Below are positions 7,642-20,783 of a stretch of 43,524 nucleotides of DNA, one piece after another. Position 1 is the first letter of the stretch. Every line of letters begins with the position of its first letter. The stretch comes from Sharpea porci (GTDB lineage: Bacteria > Bacillota_I > Bacilli_A > Erysipelotrichales > Coprobacillaceae). The notes beneath the pieces are model-generated. The model did not search any database. It was not told the origin of the DNA and saw nothing but the letters and a program-made list of their open reading frames with translations. The position numbers were made by a program, and so were the translations under genes. The stretch is taken from assembly GCF_009695655.1 (NCBI RefSeq), contig NZ_VUNM01000022.1, positions 1 through 43,524 on the forward strand. The letters are read 5' to 3'.

Positions 7642-9012
7642 ATGTCAGAAATTAATGATTTATTCGCTAATCAAGTAAGTTATCATTGTACACATATTAC
7701 CAATGATATTGAATTACGTATTTCCACACTGGATAACCTGAAAATATGGATTAAAGATCATGATGATCTTATCACAAATGCATTAAAAACTGATTTAGGG
7801 AAAACACCTACAGAAAGTTATATGACAGAAATTGGCTTAGTACTCGACGCTATCGACTATGCCAAGAAGCATATCAAGAAGTTTACGAAGAAACAGCGTG
7901 TTCATACACCATTACATGAATTCTTTTCACGCAGCTACTATATCAATGAAGCCTATGGCAATGTGCTCATTATGGCACCATGGAATTATCCATTCTTGCT
8001 TTCCGTTGAACCACTTGTAGGGGCTGTTGCAGCTGGTAACTGTGTCATTCTAAAGCCAAGTGAATTCGCCTTTGAAACAAGTGCTGTGATTAAACAAATG
8101 GTTGATACTGTCTTTGATGCTGGTCATGTTGCTGTTGTCGAAGGTGGGGCTGATGTAGCTGATGAGCTATTAAAACAAAACTTCGATTACATCTTCTTCA
8201 CAGGATCAGAAGCTGTTGGCAAGAAAGTCTATGAAGCAGCTGCTAAGAACCTTACACCGGTGACACTAGAACTAGGTGGCAAGTCACCAGCTATTGTGAC
8301 AGATATGATTCCAACAGATATTGCGGCTAAACGTATACTTTATGGCAAAGGACTCAATGCAGGACAGACTTGTGTAGCTCCTGATTATATCTTGGTCCAT
8401 GAAAGTGTAAAAGATGCATTCATGGAAAATATCAAGAAATATATCACTGAATTCTATGGCAACAAGCCATTAAAATCCGTTAACCTTGGTAAGATTATCA
8501 ATAAGAAACATTATGAACGTCTCAAAGGTTTATTAAAGAATCAAAAGATTCTTGTAGGTGGTGGTATTGATGAGCGTAGCTTAAAGATTGAACCTACATT
8601 TGTCGAAGCTGATTTTGATAATGTGTTGATGAAAGAAGAAATCTTTGGGCCGATCATGCCAGTCATTACTTATAAGACAATTGACGAAGTGATCAAATAT
8701 ATCAACAGTAAACCAAAACCTCTCGCTCTTTATCTTTTCTCTAATATGAAAGAGGAACAGGAAAGAGTAACAAGAGAATGTCATTTTGGTGGGGGCTGTA
8801 TCAACGATACTGTTAACCATCTCTCTAACCACAATTTACCTTTTGGTGGTGTTGGCGCAAGTGGCATGGGTGCCTACCATGGCAAATATAGCCTCGAAAC
8901 ATTCTCTCATAAGAAAGCCATCATGCATAAGGGTACACGTATTGATACACCATATCGTTACTATCCTTTTGATGAAAAAAAGACAAAGATGATCAAAAGA
9001 AGTGTGAAATAG
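7642..9012 (+). CDS. Aldehyde dehydrogenase (class 3-like)
   Basis: NAD(P)-dependent oxidation of aldehydes to acids in the cytoplasm. The 456-aa length fits the shorter ALDH3/YwdH-type group. Key residues are Asn115 (PWNYP), the FTGSEAVG cofactor loop (186-193), general base Glu210 in LELGGKSP, and catalytic Cys244 in GQTCVAPD. No N-terminal signal or acylating-domain features are seen. GGGAGTGA precedes the ATG. The gene follows the thi remnants without relation to them and precedes mrp. The natural substrate cannot be told from sequence. Confidence 0.92.
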   Translation: MSEINDLFANQVSYHCTHITNDIELRISTLDNLKIWIKDHDDLITNALKTDLGKTPTESYMTEIGLVLDAIDYAKKHIKKFTKKQRVHTPLHEFFSRSYYINEAYGNVLIMAPWNYPFLLSVEPLVGAVAAGNCVILKPSEFAFETSAVIKQMVDTVFDAGHVAVVEGGADVADELLKQNFDYIFFTGSEAVGKKVYEAAAKNLTPVTLELGGKSPAIVTDMIPTDIAAKRILYGKGLNAGQTCVAPDYILVHESVKDAFMENIKKYITEFYGNKPLKSVNLGKIINKKHYERLKGLLKNQKILVGGGIDERSLKIEPTFVEADFDNVLMKEEIFGPIMPVITYKTIDEVIKYINSKPKPLALYLFSNMKEEQERVTRECHFGGGCINDTVNHLSNHNLPFGGVGASGMGAYHGKYSLETFSHKKAIMHKGTRIDTPYRYYPFDEKKTKMIKRSVK

Positions 9013-9041
9013 TTTTCATCTCCTTTCAATCTCCTTATAAT
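9013..9041 (+). promoter_or_regulatory. Putative promoter of mrp
   Basis: TTTTCA (9013-9018), 17-bp spacer and a perfect TATAAT (9036-9041), starting right after the ALDH stop. The -10 lies within a small inverted repeat CTCCTTATAATAAGGAG. Confidence 0.5.
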
Positions 9042-9065
9042 AAGGAGAGCGAAAGGAGTTTTTTT

Positions 9066-9851
9066 ATGGAGAATAAGAATGAATTTAATCCCTTCATGAA
9101 GCGTTTAAACAAAAAAGCCAAAGTGAAAAAGGTGATCGCTATCATGAGTGGTAAAGGAGGAGTAGGGAAGAGCTTTGTGACAAGTGCTCTTGCTGTCAAC
9201 ATGGCAAGAAAGGGCTATAATGTCGCAATCATGGATGCTGATATCACTGGTCCATCCATTCCCCAAGCCTTCAATATACACGGTCAGACATATGCCACTG
9301 AGGATCAGTTGATCATTCCTTCAAGAAGTAAGAGCGGTATTCAGGTGATGAGTTTAAATCTCTTGCTTGACGATGAAACTAAACCAGTAATCTGGCGTGG
9401 GCCTGTGCTTGCGGATATGATTGGGCAGTTCTGGAGTGATGTCTATTGGCAGGATGTGGATTATATGTTTGTCGATATGCCTCCAGGAACAGGTGATGTT
9501 CCATTAACCGTCTTCCAGTCGTTACCTGTCGATGGTGTTGTCATTGTTACAAGTCCACAGGATTTAGTCAGCATGATTGTTGGTAAAGCAGTTACGATGG
9601 TCAATGAAATGCATTTGCCGATCACTGGTATTGTTGAGAATATGAGTTATTTTAAATGTCCTGACTGTGGGCATATTCATCATATCTTTGGTGAAAGTCA
9701 TATTGATGCACTCGCAAAGAAGTATGATATTGATACAATTGCTAAACTACCAATTGATCCTGAAATTGCGAAACTTGTTGATGAAGGGAAGATTGAAGCA
9801 CTTAATCATGATGAACTAGATGGTTTATCTGAAAAGATCCTGAAGATGTAG
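9066..9851 (+). CDS. mrp: Mrp/NBP35-family P-loop ATPase, Fe-S cluster carrier
   Basis: Cytoplasmic scaffold/carrier proposed to bind and transfer 4Fe-4S clusters using ATP. The deviant Walker A GKGGVGKS (29-36), the DADITGPS switch (58-65), DMPPGTGD (137-144) and the CxxC pair C198/C201 (FKCPDCGH) that bridges the cluster in the dimer are all present. At 261 aa it lacks the N-terminal DUF59 domain of longer Mrp/ApbC proteins, as is common. An AAAGGAG SD lies 7 nt before ATG. It may serve the Fe-S enzymes of this anaerobe such as NrdG, but there is no operon link. Confidence 0.92.
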   Translation: MENKNEFNPFMKRLNKKAKVKKVIAIMSGKGGVGKSFVTSALAVNMARKGYNVAIMDADITGPSIPQAFNIHGQTYATEDQLIIPSRSKSGIQVMSLNLLLDDETKPVIWRGPVLADMIGQFWSDVYWQDVDYMFVDMPPGTGDVPLTVFQSLPVDGVVIVTSPQDLVSMIVGKAVTMVNEMHLPITGIVENMSYFKCPDCGHIHHIFGESHIDALAKKYDIDTIAKLPIDPEIAKLVDEGKIEALNHDELDGLSEKILKM

Positions 9852-9870
9852 TTTATCTACATCTTTTTCT
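9843..9870 (+). terminator. Terminator of mrp
   Basis: Stem AGATGTAG/CTACATCT (9844-9851, 9857-9864), 5-nt loop, then TTTTTCT. The stop codon is part of the stem. Confidence 0.85.
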
Positions 9871-9886
9871 TTATGTTACTTAGCGT

Positions 9887-9892
9887 TATAAT
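9887..9892 (+). promoter_or_regulatory. -10 element of the EAL gene promoter
   Basis: Perfect TATAAT 30 bp before the TTG start. The -35 region 17 bp upstream (TTTTTC) is weak and overlaps the T-tract of the mrp terminator. Confidence 0.4.
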
Positions 9893-9922
9893 GACAATAA
9901 TGCAAAAAGGTGGTGAAGGGCA

Positions 9923-11833
9923 TTGCAAACACTGAATTTAGGTTTTATGATTTCTTCTATTATCGTTGCATTTTTTTGTCTCTTCTTTGATGGTATTCGT
10001 TTACATCATACACAACATCATCGCATTTATAAGATGGGGACAATTATTGTTCTCATCAGTGCCATCATGGATTTTCTCGCCTCCTATATTTCCCTCACCA
10101 GCAAGAACACCTTTTGGCTCAATACAACCAATAATATCTACTTTCTCATACATTCTGCACTTCCCCCATTATTTGTCGCTTATATCTTTACTCTGAGTGG
10201 CAAAGGCTATTCTTTTACTCGCAAACAATACTATCTCTTCTTCCTTCCTTTCATTCTCTTAGAGTCATGTATTATTTGTAATATCATATCTCCTGGTAAC
10301 CTTCTTTTTATGTATGATCATGATGGTAATTATATGCGTGGGCCATTGGCTTATCTCATATATGCCGATACAGTATTCTACTTCATAGCAATCATGATCA
10401 CCATGTATAAAACTAAAGATCTCTTTTTAAAGAAGAATTTCAATGTATTGGTGAATGCAAGCATCATTTCGATCATTGGTTTAATCATACAGGCATTATT
10501 TGTATCCATTCGTATCGAATTACTTTCTGAAGCCATTGCCTGTATTGGTTTACTGCTCTCTATTGAGAATAGGGAAATGGATATTGATCAGGACACTGGC
10601 TTATTTAATCACAAAATTTTTCTCTACCGTATTAATAGCTTACTAAAACTTAATACCCATTTTGAACTTCTTTCTCTACGTATCAGTAATATCAAGGACT
10701 ACGAAACCTTATTATCACGTGAAGAATACCAAAGCCTCATTATGCATATCGCAAGTTTCATTCAGTCTCTCTTACTTCATAATGAACTTGGCTATTACTA
10801 TGATGATGGCCTCTTTGTCATCATACTCTTCCACAACAAAATTTATCGAGTAAGCGAAATCCTCCGTCTTATCCAAGAACGAATGAATAAACCTTTCTAT
10901 ACTGAACACAATGAAATTCTTGTCCAGTCACTCATTGGATCAGGAAGTTTCCCTAATAAAATCAAATCCCTAGAAGCCATTCAATATATCTTAGAGAACA
11001 CCTATTCAACAACACATCTTGGTTGTCACTATATCAATTATAAAATCCTTCAAAATGTCTACCAGGAAGCAACACTAGCACCTTATATCGATCTCGCTCT
11101 TAAAGAACATCGCTTTGAAGTCTATTTTCAACCCATTATTGATCTGACAAAGAAACGGGCGATTGCGGGTGAAGCACTATTGCGTTTAAAAGATGAACAA
11201 GGGCATTATTTAAATACTGAACAAGTGATTAGAGTGGCGGAAAAACAAGGAAAGATTATTGCGATTGGACAACAGATCTTTGAAATCATTTGTCAGTTTA
11301 TTAGTCATATTGATATGGATGCTCTTGGTCTAGAATATATTGAATTTAATCTTTCCCCAGCACAATTAACCTATGGACAATTAACACAGTCATTTTCATC
11401 CATTCTCAATAAATATCATATTGATGTGAAGTATCTTAATATGGAGATTACGGAAACTGAAAATATGGATAATAGTGAGATGCAAGAAAAGATGAATGAT
11501 TTAAAGAATCTTGGTTTTAAATTCTCTCTTGATGATTTTGGTACAGGTTATTCTAATTTGACAAGAGTATTTAGTGGTTATTATAAGAATATAAAAATTG
11601 ATAAAAGTCTTCTTTGGGAATCAGATGGCAATAAAGAGCAAGAGACAATACTCGTTAACCTCATCAAATCCATCTCCCAGACAGACATGTCCATTATTCA
11701 AGAAGGCGTAGAAACAACAGAACAACTTGAGCGTGTTCAACAAGCTGGTGCAAAAATGATACAGGGCTATTACTTCTCTAAACCACTAACAGCTAACGAA
11801 TTCATCGACTACCTAAAAAGGAACTTGCATTAA
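9923..11833 (+). CDS. Membrane-bound EAL-domain c-di-GMP phosphodiesterase with degenerate GGDEF
   Basis: Predicted to hydrolyse the second messenger c-di-GMP at the cytoplasmic face. Residues 1 to about 213 contain roughly seven hydrophobic segments. About 215-370 form a GGDEF-like fold whose signature is replaced by YYDDG (292-296), so it should not synthesise c-di-GMP. About 385-632 is an EAL domain with the expected residues: E417-A-L-L, N476 (NLSP), E508 (EITE), D537-D538 (DDFGTGYS), K558 (KID), E594 (EGVET) and Q614. The phosphodiesterase thus looks active. The start is TTG at 9923 with AAAGGTGG about 10 nt upstream; the next in-frame ATG is codon 9. Confidence 0.9.
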   Translation: MQTLNLGFMISSIIVAFFCLFFDGIRLHHTQHHRIYKMGTIIVLISAIMDFLASYISLTSKNTFWLNTTNNIYFLIHSALPPLFVAYIFTLSGKGYSFTRKQYYLFFLPFILLESCIICNIISPGNLLFMYDHDGNYMRGPLAYLIYADTVFYFIAIMITMYKTKDLFLKKNFNVLVNASIISIIGLIIQALFVSIRIELLSEAIACIGLLLSIENREMDIDQDTGLFNHKIFLYRINSLLKLNTHFELLSLRISNIKDYETLLSREEYQSLIMHIASFIQSLLLHNELGYYYDDGLFVIILFHNKIYRVSEILRLIQERMNKPFYTEHNEILVQSLIGSGSFPNKIKSLEAIQYILENTYSTTHLGCHYINYKILQNVYQEATLAPYIDLALKEHRFEVYFQPIIDLTKKRAIAGEALLRLKDEQGHYLNTEQVIRVAEKQGKIIAIGQQIFEIICQFISHIDMDALGLEYIEFNLSPAQLTYGQLTQSFSSILNKYHIDVKYLNMEITETENMDNSEMQEKMNDLKNLGFKFSLDDFGTGYSNLTRVFSGYYKNIKIDKSLLWESDGNKEQETILVNLIKSISQTDMSIIQEGVETTEQLERVQQAGAKMIQGYYFSKPLTANEFIDYLKRNLH

Positions 11834-11846
11834 ACAAGTTCCTTTT
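11816..11846. terminator. Bidirectional terminator between the EAL gene and the small unknown gene
   Basis: Perfect 12-bp stem AAAAGGAACTTG / CAAGTTCCTTTT with a 7-nt loop and T-rich sequence on both sides. It contains the stop codons of the convergent genes. Confidence 0.85.
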
Positions 11847-12231
11847 AACGTGCTTCTAAACCAACAAGAAAAGCCAAATAAAGCCCAAAATCACCAATAC
11901 GCTTTCGATAATACTTTCCATTAGCCTCATAACCAATCGCATCACGCCAGTCTGCTTCACGATTATGTGCTTCCTGATAATCCGCTAAATTATCAAAAGC
12001 CTCAATAACCGCATTATGGGCTATTGTACGTTGATCATTATCACGTTCTTCTTTGTAGATATTCCATCTTGTACGAATAGCCATATAATGAACACTTGCC
12101 TTAATAATAGCATCATACATTTCATACTCCACACCATCCATCAAGCTATCAATAAGTTCACGGTGCATCTTATTCGCTTCTTCCATCGTAAAAGACTGTT
12201 CTGCTTCTAAATAATCATCCAGTGTATACAT
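11845..12231 (-). CDS. Conserved-looking hypothetical protein, 128 aa
   Basis: I do not recognise a family. The protein is hydrophilic, charged and probably all-helical (MYTLDDYLEAEQSFTMEEAN..., RTRWNIYKEERDNDQR, ADYQEAHNREADWRD), with no signal peptide, membrane segment or Cys motif. I chose the ATG at 12231 because AGAGGTGATAAA lies just before it; the open frame extends 17 codons further upstream but lacks an SD there. It follows the atp terminator and has a perfect TATAAT (12250-12255) of its own, so it is probably a separate transcript that also receives read-through from atpC. Confidence 0.75.
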   Translation of the reverse strand: MYTLDDYLEAEQSFTMEEANKMHRELIDSLMDGVEYEMYDAIIKASVHYMAIRTRWNIYKEERDNDQRTIAHNAVIEAFDNLADYQEAHNREADWRDAIGYEANGKYYRKRIGDFGLYLAFLVGLEAR

Positions 12232-12249
12232 TTTATCACCTCTAGCATT

Positions 12250-12255
12250 ATTATA
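12250..12255 (-). promoter_or_regulatory. -10 element for the 128-aa gene
   Basis: TATAAT on the minus strand, 18 bp before the start codon and just past the atp terminator. The -35 is poorly defined. Confidence 0.4.
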
Positions 12256-12261
12256 CCTTAA

Positions 12262-12291
12262 AGTAAAAGAAAACTGTAACAAACGTTACAG
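12262..12291 (-). terminator. Terminator of the ATP synthase operon
   Basis: Stem CTGTAAC/GTTACAG (12274-12280, 12285-12291) with a 4-nt loop, followed on the minus strand by TTTTCTTTT, 9 bp after the atpC stop. Confidence 0.85.
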
Positions 12292-12299
12292 CTTTCACT

Positions 12300-14981
<2,682 letters not shown>

Positions 14982-16505
14982 TTAGCCTGCTTTCTGGAGG
15001 TTCTCAAACTGTGTAACGTAAGCAGCAATTGTTTCTTTTAATGAAGCAATTAATTCATCTGATAATACTTTCTTTTCATTGATTTCATCAATGTATTCAT
15101 GATGATTTAAGTTGATATTGTCAACTAAGCCACTCATGAATTCATTCACTCTGTTTGTCTTAATTGTCTTTGTAAAGCCATTTTCAAGAGCGAATAATGT
15201 AATAACCTGTGCAGCAACACTACGTGGAGAATACTGGGCCTGCTTTAAGACTTCACGTACTCTTTCACCATGTTCGATTGTTGCTTTTGTAGCATCATCA
15301 AGGTCACTACCAAACTGGGCAAAGGCCTGCATTTCCTGATACTGTGCTAATTCAAGCTTCAAGTTACGAGAAACCTGTTTCATAGCTTTGATCTGGGCAG
15401 CACTACCTACACGGGATACAGATAAACCTGTATCGATGGCTGGTCTAAAGCCGGCATTGAATAATTCCTGCTGTAGGAAGATCTGGCCATCTGTGATAGA
15501 AATAACGTTTGTTGGGATATATGCTGAGATATCGCCAGCCTGTGTTTCAATAATTGGTAGGGCAGTAATAGAACCCCCACCATTTTCTTCATTCAATTTA
15601 CAAGCACGTTCAAGTAATCTTGAATGGAGGTAGAAGACATCACCTGGATAAGCTTCACGTCCTGGTGGTCTCTTAAGAAGTAAGGAGAGTGTACGATAAG
15701 CAACGGCATGTTTGCTTAAGTCATCATAAACAATTAATACATCCTTACCTTGTTCAAGCCATTCTTCAGCAATCGCACAACCTGCATAAGGAGCGATATA
15801 CTGAACTGGTGCCATTTCACTAGCTGAAGCAGAGACAACAGTTGTATAATCCATTGCTCCACCTTGTTTTAGTTTATTTACAACCTGGGCAACTGTTGAA
15901 TTCTTCTGACCAATTGCCACATAAATACAATAAATATTCTGGTCTTTCTGATTTAAAATCGTGTCGATAGCAATCGCAGTCTTACCTGTTTCTCTATCAC
16001 CGATAATTAATTCACGCTGACCTCTACCAATTGGGATAATAGAATCAATTGTTGTAATACCTGTCTGTAAAGGTTCATCAACTGATTTTCTTGTCATAAC
16101 ACCAGGCGCAATTCTTTCAATTGGTCTTGTCTTAGCGGTATGAATTTCTCCCTGGCCATCAATAGCCTGTCCTAATGGGTTAACAACACGTCCTAATAAT
16201 TCATCACCAACAGGAACTTCAATAATTCTGTTTGTTCTGCGGACTTCATCGCCTTCCCTAATTTCATCTGCGTTACCTAATAGTGTGATACCAACGCTGT
16301 CTTCATCAAGGTTCATGACCATACCATAAACACCACCAGGGAACTCAATAAGTTCACTGACCATGGCATCATCAAGACCATGAACAACAGCAACACCGTC
16401 ACCAACAGTCATAACTGTACCGACGTCTTTACTCTCGATGACATCATCATAATGCTTAATCTGATCTTTGATTAAAGCACTGATTTCATCCGGTCTTAAT
16501 CCCAC
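14982..16505 (-). CDS. atpA: F1Fo ATP synthase alpha subunit
   Basis: Non-catalytic nucleotide-binding subunit of F1, with [13 protein letters not shown] (P-loop) and the [21 protein letters not shown] signature. I placed the start at GTG 16505, giving 507 aa that begin [12 protein letters not shown] as in other AtpA proteins, with AGGTGA 6 nt upstream. An alternative GTG at 16514 overlaps the atpH stop and would add three residues. Confidence 0.96.
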   Translation of the reverse strand: MGLRPDEISALIKDQIKHYDDVIESKDVGTVMTVGDGVAVVHGLDDAMVSELIEFPGGVYGMVMNLDEDSVGITLLGNADEIREGDEVRRTNRIIEVPVGDELLGRVVNPLGQAIDGQGEIHTAKTRPIERIAPGVMTRKSVDEPLQTGITTIDSIIPIGRGQRELIIGDRETGKTAIAIDTILNQKDQNIYCIYVAIGQKNSTVAQVVNKLKQGGAMDYTTVVSASASEMAPVQYIAPYAGCAIAEEWLEQGKDVLIVYDDLSKHAVAYRTLSLLLKRPPGREAYPGDVFYLHSRLLERACKLNEENGGGSITALPIIETQAGDISAYIPTNVISITDGQIFLQQELFNAGFRPAIDTGLSVSRVGSAAQIKAMKQVSRNLKLELAQYQEMQAFAQFGSDLDDATKATIEHGERVREVLKQAQYSPRSVAAQVITLFALENGFTKTIKTNRVNEFMSGLVDNINLNHHEYIDEINEKKVLSDELIASLKETIAAYVTQFENLQKAG

Positions 16506-16510
16506 ACTCG

Positions 16511-17047
16511 TCACCTACTTTCTAGCAAGCTCTTCTTGAGCATGCTGACTTTGTTTTTCACTGAGCCATCATAGACTCTTGTATTCACCTGTACGCGTAC
16601 ACCACCAATAAGACTTTCATCCTTGATGACACGTAAGATGACTTTCTTGTTTTCTTTCTTTGAGATTGCTTCTTCAATAGCAGCAACCTGCGCATCTGAT
16701 AAATCAAAGGCACTATAAATCTTACCTTCTTCAATACCTAAATGCTTATTACATAATTTAATGAAACTATCAACAATTTCCTTAATGTAACGAATTCTTC
16801 TCTTTCTTACAAGCAGCTTTAAGAAGTTTAAGACCATCAAATCAATATCTTCTTTGAAACATTTATCAAGAAGTTCAATCTTAGCTTCTGATGGTATTAA
16901 TACATGTGTAAAGAATGGAATAAATGATGGATCACTCTCAAGAATACTATCCACAAACTTAACATCTTTAAGATAGTCTTCTAACTGGTTATTTTCTAAT
17001 GCCAAGTCAAAGAGTGATTGAGCATAGACTTGCGCAATATCATTCAT
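16511..17047 (-). CDS. atpH: F1Fo ATP synthase delta subunit
   Basis: Peripheral-stalk protein joining F1 to the b subunits. At 178 aa it has the expected helical N-terminal domain ([21 protein letters not shown]) and C-terminal [27 protein letters not shown] signature. It overlaps atpF by one base and runs into the atpA start. Confidence 0.96.
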   Translation of the reverse strand: MNDIAQVYAQSLFDLALENNQLEDYLKDVKFVDSILESDPSFIPFFTHVLIPSEAKIELLDKCFKEDIDLMVLNFLKLLVRKRRIRYIKEIVDSFIKLCNKHLGIEEGKIYSAFDLSDAQVAAIEEAISKKENKKVILRVIKDESLIGGVRVQVNTRVYDGSVKNKVSMLKKSLLESR

Positions 17048-17562
17048 TAATGAACAACCTCATCAACAAAGTTTTTCACCATTGCATCATTTGTCGCTTC
17101 ATCCATCTTCTTATCCATAATCTTTTCAGCTACCTGAGTAGCGATATCAACGATATCTTCTTTCATGCGATCTTGAGCTTGAGCTCTTTCAAGTTCAATT
17201 TCACTTCTTGCCTGTTCAAGCTTATTTCTTGCCTGCGTATTTGCTTCATCAAGAATAGCTTGTTTCTGCTTATTAGCATCTTCTTTTGCCTGATCAATGA
17301 TTGTGCGATACTGTTTTGCCGCATCACGTGCCTGTTTATCAGCTTCATCTAAGTAAACCTGAGCTTTTTCTCTCATATCCTTAGAATCATTGATATTCTT
17401 TTCAATATAATCAGCACGCTTTTCAAAGAAGGCAAGCATTGGACGCCATAAATATTTCTTGAAGACAATCAGAAGAATTCCTGTAGAACAAATCTGAACA
17501 ATCCATGTCCAGAAGTTAGGAAATAGTTTACTAGCTATATCAGGTACAGAACTAGCATCCAT
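17047..17562 (-). CDS. atpF: F1Fo ATP synthase b subunit
   Basis: Peripheral stalk: one N-terminal membrane helix (about 17-37, WTWIVQICSTGILLIVFKKYLW) and a long charged coiled coil (about 45-150). The length of 171 aa is normal. A single b gene is seen, so the stalk is presumably a homodimer. GGAGGAAATAATC precedes the ATG. Confidence 0.96.
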   Translation of the reverse strand: MDASSVPDIASKLFPNFWTWIVQICSTGILLIVFKKYLWRPMLAFFEKRADYIEKNINDSKDMREKAQVYLDEADKQARDAAKQYRTIIDQAKEDANKQKQAILDEANTQARNKLEQARSEIELERAQAQDRMKEDIVDIATQVAEKIMDKKMDEATNDAMVKNFVDEVVH

Positions 17563-17584
17563 TGATTATTTCCTCCTAAAAATT

Positions 17585-17833
<249 letters not shown>

Positions 17834-17843
17834 CTATTACTAT

Positions 17844-18521
17844 TTATTCTTCATCTGGATTTTCAATCGCAATCAAGATAGAAGACAAGGTTACAAAAAC
17901 TAAAGCCTGAATAACACCAGAGAAAACATCGAAATAGAGATGTAACACAGGTGCCACAATAGGACCAATAAAATTGAATGGAATATGAACCAAGAACTTT
18001 ACAAGTGCCGAAGTAGCAGCATAAAGCAATGACATAATAAATGAACCACTTAATAAGTTCGCAAATATACGAATTGATAATGATAACAATGGAGAGACCA
18101 TACCAATAAGATTTGTAGGTGGCCAGATTTTATCTTTAACATATGGCCATACACCATTATGTTTGATTGAATTCCACTGAATCAATATAAAAGTGATAAA
18201 TGCTAATGCAAAAGTAATTGAATAGTTTGTAGTAGGGGCTTCAAAGCCAAGCAAGCCCCAAAGATTCGATACGACAAGAAAAGCAAACAACATCGTAAAA
18301 TAAGGATAATAATTCTTTTCAAACTTACGTGGCATTAAGCCTTTCATATAGTCATACATCATCTTTATTCCCGTTTCTGCTACTAAAACAATGCCTTTTG
18401 GTCGTGTTAACGGATCTGTTTCTTGGACTTTCTTACCTATATGAATAAATAAGATAGCCAGGATCAACGTTACTACAAGCGAACTTAGAAGCTCCGGTGC
18501 TAACGTAAACTTAGGCAGCAC
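17844..18521 (-). CDS. atpB: F1Fo ATP synthase a subunit
   Basis: Stator channel subunit with about five membrane helices. The essential Arg is R151 in LSLSIRIFANLLSG. Length 225 aa. The start is GTG at 18521, overlapping the end of the upstream atpI-like gene, with AGGAGG and GAGG just upstream. Confidence 0.95.
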   Translation of the reverse strand: MLPKFTLAPELLSSLVVTLILAILFIHIGKKVQETDPLTRPKGIVLVAETGIKMMYDYMKGLMPRKFEKNYYPYFTMLFAFLVVSNLWGLLGFEAPTTNYSITFALAFITFILIQWNSIKHNGVWPYVKDKIWPPTNLIGMVSPLLSLSIRIFANLLSGSFIMSLLYAATSALVKFLVHIPFNFIGPIVAPVLHLYFDVFSGVIQALVFVTLSSILIAIENPDEE

Positions 18522-18894
18522 GATTCCTCTTCCTCCTTTCTACAGCCTCATTGACATAAATTGTAATCTTAACAATAAAATAACCAATAAATACCGCAAT
18601 ATAATTGAGATATCCAGATAGCTTTATGGCTAAGACCAATCCCGCTGCATAAATTACTAATTTACCAATAAACATCACATAAACAACAATAACAGCATAC
18701 TTATGATCATGTATACTTAAAATCAGATCAGTCATAGAAACTGTCATATGAAAAATAAGTAATGAGATCAGATAACCAAGAATAATTCCGGTTGTATAAC
18801 TGTAATTCTTAAAGACATAACTCACAATCAAACTGATTACAAGCGCGACTATAAAGACTTTTATGGATGTTTGTCTAATCTGTTTTTCAATCAT
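18511..18894 (-). CDS. atpI: AtpI-like ATP synthase assembly protein
   Basis: Small membrane protein (127 aa from the ATG at 18894) with four predicted helices: about 10-28, 34-54, 66-92 and 97-115. Position between upp and atpB and this topology match AtpI/UncI, thought to help assemble the c-ring and possibly handle Mg2+. The sequence itself is poorly conserved, so the call leans on context. The ATG overlaps the upp stop by one base; a TTG one codon earlier is also possible. Confidence 0.75.
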   Translation of the reverse strand: MIEKQIRQTSIKVFIVALVISLIVSYVFKNYSYTTGIILGYLISLLIFHMTVSMTDLILSIHDHKYAVIVVYVMFIGKLVIYAAGLVLAIKLSGYLNYIAVFIGYFIVKITIYVNEAVERRKRNRAA

Positions 18895-19517
18895 CAATCT
18901 GTCCCGAATAAACGGTCACCAGCATCACCAAGACCTGGTACAATATAGCCATTTTCATTCAGATGATCATCAAGAGCAGCTAAAGTAATATCAACATCAG
19001 GATGCTTTTCCTGTAAGAATTTCACCCCTTCAGGTGCACCTACAAGACATACCAACATAATATCTTTACCACCGCGCTTTTTAATATCCTCAATAGCCAT
19101 ATCAGCAGAACCACCAGTAGCAAGCATCGGATCCACAATAATGATCTTGCTTGATTCTAATCCCTTAGGGAAACGCGCATAGTATTCCTGTGGTTCCAAT
19201 GTCTCTTCATCACGATACATCCCAATATGACCAATCTTGGCATTAGGCATAATCATTCTAAAGCCATCAACGAGACCAATCCCTGCTCTTAAGATAGGGA
19301 CAAGAATAATCTGTTCAGCTAATTCAAAGCCTGTTGTCTTACAGATAGGTGTCTCGATATCCTTCAGTCTGAGAGGGAAGTCTTTTGAGACTTCATAAGC
19401 CATCAACATCGCAATCTCGTCTAAGTTTTGTTTGAAGAGATATGTTGATGTGTCTTTATCACGCATGATTGAAAGCTTGTGTTTAATCAGGGCATGATCA
19501 ATAATCTTTACACTCAA
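18894..19517 (-). CDS. upp: Uracil phosphoribosyltransferase
   Basis: Salvages uracil with PRPP to give UMP. The PRPP-binding loop [17 protein letters not shown] and the C-terminal uracil site [17 protein letters not shown] are intact; 207 aa is standard. The start is TTG at 19517, chosen because a perfect AGGAGG lies 7 nt upstream, inside the end of glyA. It sits immediately before the atp genes as in B. subtilis and lactobacilli. Confidence 0.97.
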   Translation of the reverse strand: MSVKIIDHALIKHKLSIMRDKDTSTYLFKQNLDEIAMLMAYEVSKDFPLRLKDIETPICKTTGFELAEQIILVPILRAGIGLVDGFRMIMPNAKIGHIGMYRDEETLEPQEYYARFPKGLESSKIIIVDPMLATGGSADMAIEDIKKRGGKDIMLVCLVGAPEGVKFLQEKHPDVDITLAALDDHLNENGYIVPGLGDAGDRLFGTD

Positions 19518-19519
19518 GT

Positions 19520-20770
19520 TTATTCCTCCTTTAAATAATCAATATCTGCATACATCGTTACTTTATCTGTTAAAGCTTTCACACGACGTAAACATTCATT
19601 CTTTACTTCATCCGTTTCTTCATTCTTTAAGCGATAAGCAATAATCTTACCAACTTCTCTGAAGTCTTCTTCTTTGAAGCCTTTCGTTGTCATGGCTGGA
19701 GTACCTACACGAATACCAGAAGCCTTAAATGGCTTTTCTGTATCAAATGGAATAGCATTCTTATTCGCTGTAATATTAACTTCATCAAGTAAACGCTGTG
19801 CTTTCTTACCTGAAATACCACAACTAGCCTTAACATCCACTAACATTAAATGGTTATCCGTACCACCACTGACAATTCTAAAGCCTTCTTCTTTTAATGA
19901 AGCTTCTAAAGCCTTGGCATTAAGAATAATCTGATGAGCATATTCTTTAAATTCAGGCTGTAAAGCTTCATAGAAACATGCTGCTTTAGCCGCAATAATA
20001 TGCATTAATGGTCCACCTTGCATACCTGGGAAAACTGCTGAATTAATCTTTTTCGCAAGTTCTTCATTATTTGTCATGATGACACCACCACGAGGACCTC
20101 TTAATGTCTTATGTGTTGTTGTTGTAACGATATCTGCCCATGGGAATGGTGATGGATGTTCACCTGCTGCAACTAAGCCCGCAATATGGGCCATATCCAC
20201 CATGAACATAGCTCCATTAGCATGCGCAATTTCAGCCATTGTCTTAAAGTCGATAATACGTGAATAAGCTGAGGCACCTGCTACGACAAGCTTAGGCTTC
20301 ACTGTTTCAACTTCTTTCTTATATTCATCCATATCCAGCATTTCTGTTTCACGGTTGACACCATAAGAATGGAATTCATATGTCTTACCTGAATAGTTAA
20401 CAGGAGAACCATGAGTCAAGTGACCCCCATCCGCAAGACTCATACCTAAAACTTTATCACCAGGATTTAATACTGCGAAATAAACAGCTGTATTAGCCTG
20501 AGCGCCTGAATGAGGCTGTACATTCGCATATTGACAATTAAAGAGTTTCTTTAATCTTTCAATCGCAAGTGTTTCTACTTCATCAACATACTGACAGCCA
20601 CCATAGTAGCGCTTTCCAGGATAACCTTCAGCATATTTATTAGTAAGAACACTCCCTGCTAATTCTAGAATTTCATCAGATACAAAGTTTTCTGAAGCAA
20701 TTAATTCAATGTTGTTTCTTTGTCTATTTAATTCTCTCTCAACACTTTCAAATACTGCTGTATCTCTCAT
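19520..20770 (-). CDS. glyA: Serine hydroxymethyltransferase
   Basis: PLP enzyme interconverting serine and glycine with tetrahydrofolate, the main source of one-carbon units. The PLP lysine is K221 in [14 protein letters not shown]. The N-terminal [11 protein letters not shown] and [13 protein letters not shown] substrate motifs are present; 416 aa. It lies 2 bp before the upp start and 13 bp after rpiB. Confidence 0.98.
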   Translation of the reverse strand: MRDTAVFESVERELNRQRNNIELIASENFVSDEILELAGSVLTNKYAEGYPGKRYYGGCQYVDEVETLAIERLKKLFNCQYANVQPHSGAQANTAVYFAVLNPGDKVLGMSLADGGHLTHGSPVNYSGKTYEFHSYGVNRETEMLDMDEYKKEVETVKPKLVVAGASAYSRIIDFKTMAEIAHANGAMFMVDMAHIAGLVAAGEHPSPFPWADIVTTTTHKTLRGPRGGVIMTNNEELAKKINSAVFPGMQGGPLMHIIAAKAACFYEALQPEFKEYAHQIILNAKALEASLKEEGFRIVSGGTDNHLMLVDVKASCGISGKKAQRLLDEVNITANKNAIPFDTEKPFKASGIRVGTPAMTTKGFKEEDFREVGKIIAYRLKNEETDEVKNECLRRVKALTDKVTMYADIDYLKEE

Positions 20771-20783
20771 AGCCTCTCTCCTT

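Noticed and set aside
9923-11833. Diguanylate cyclase activity of the EAL protein
   Set aside because: The GGDEF signature is replaced by YYDDG; only the EAL half has its catalytic residues.
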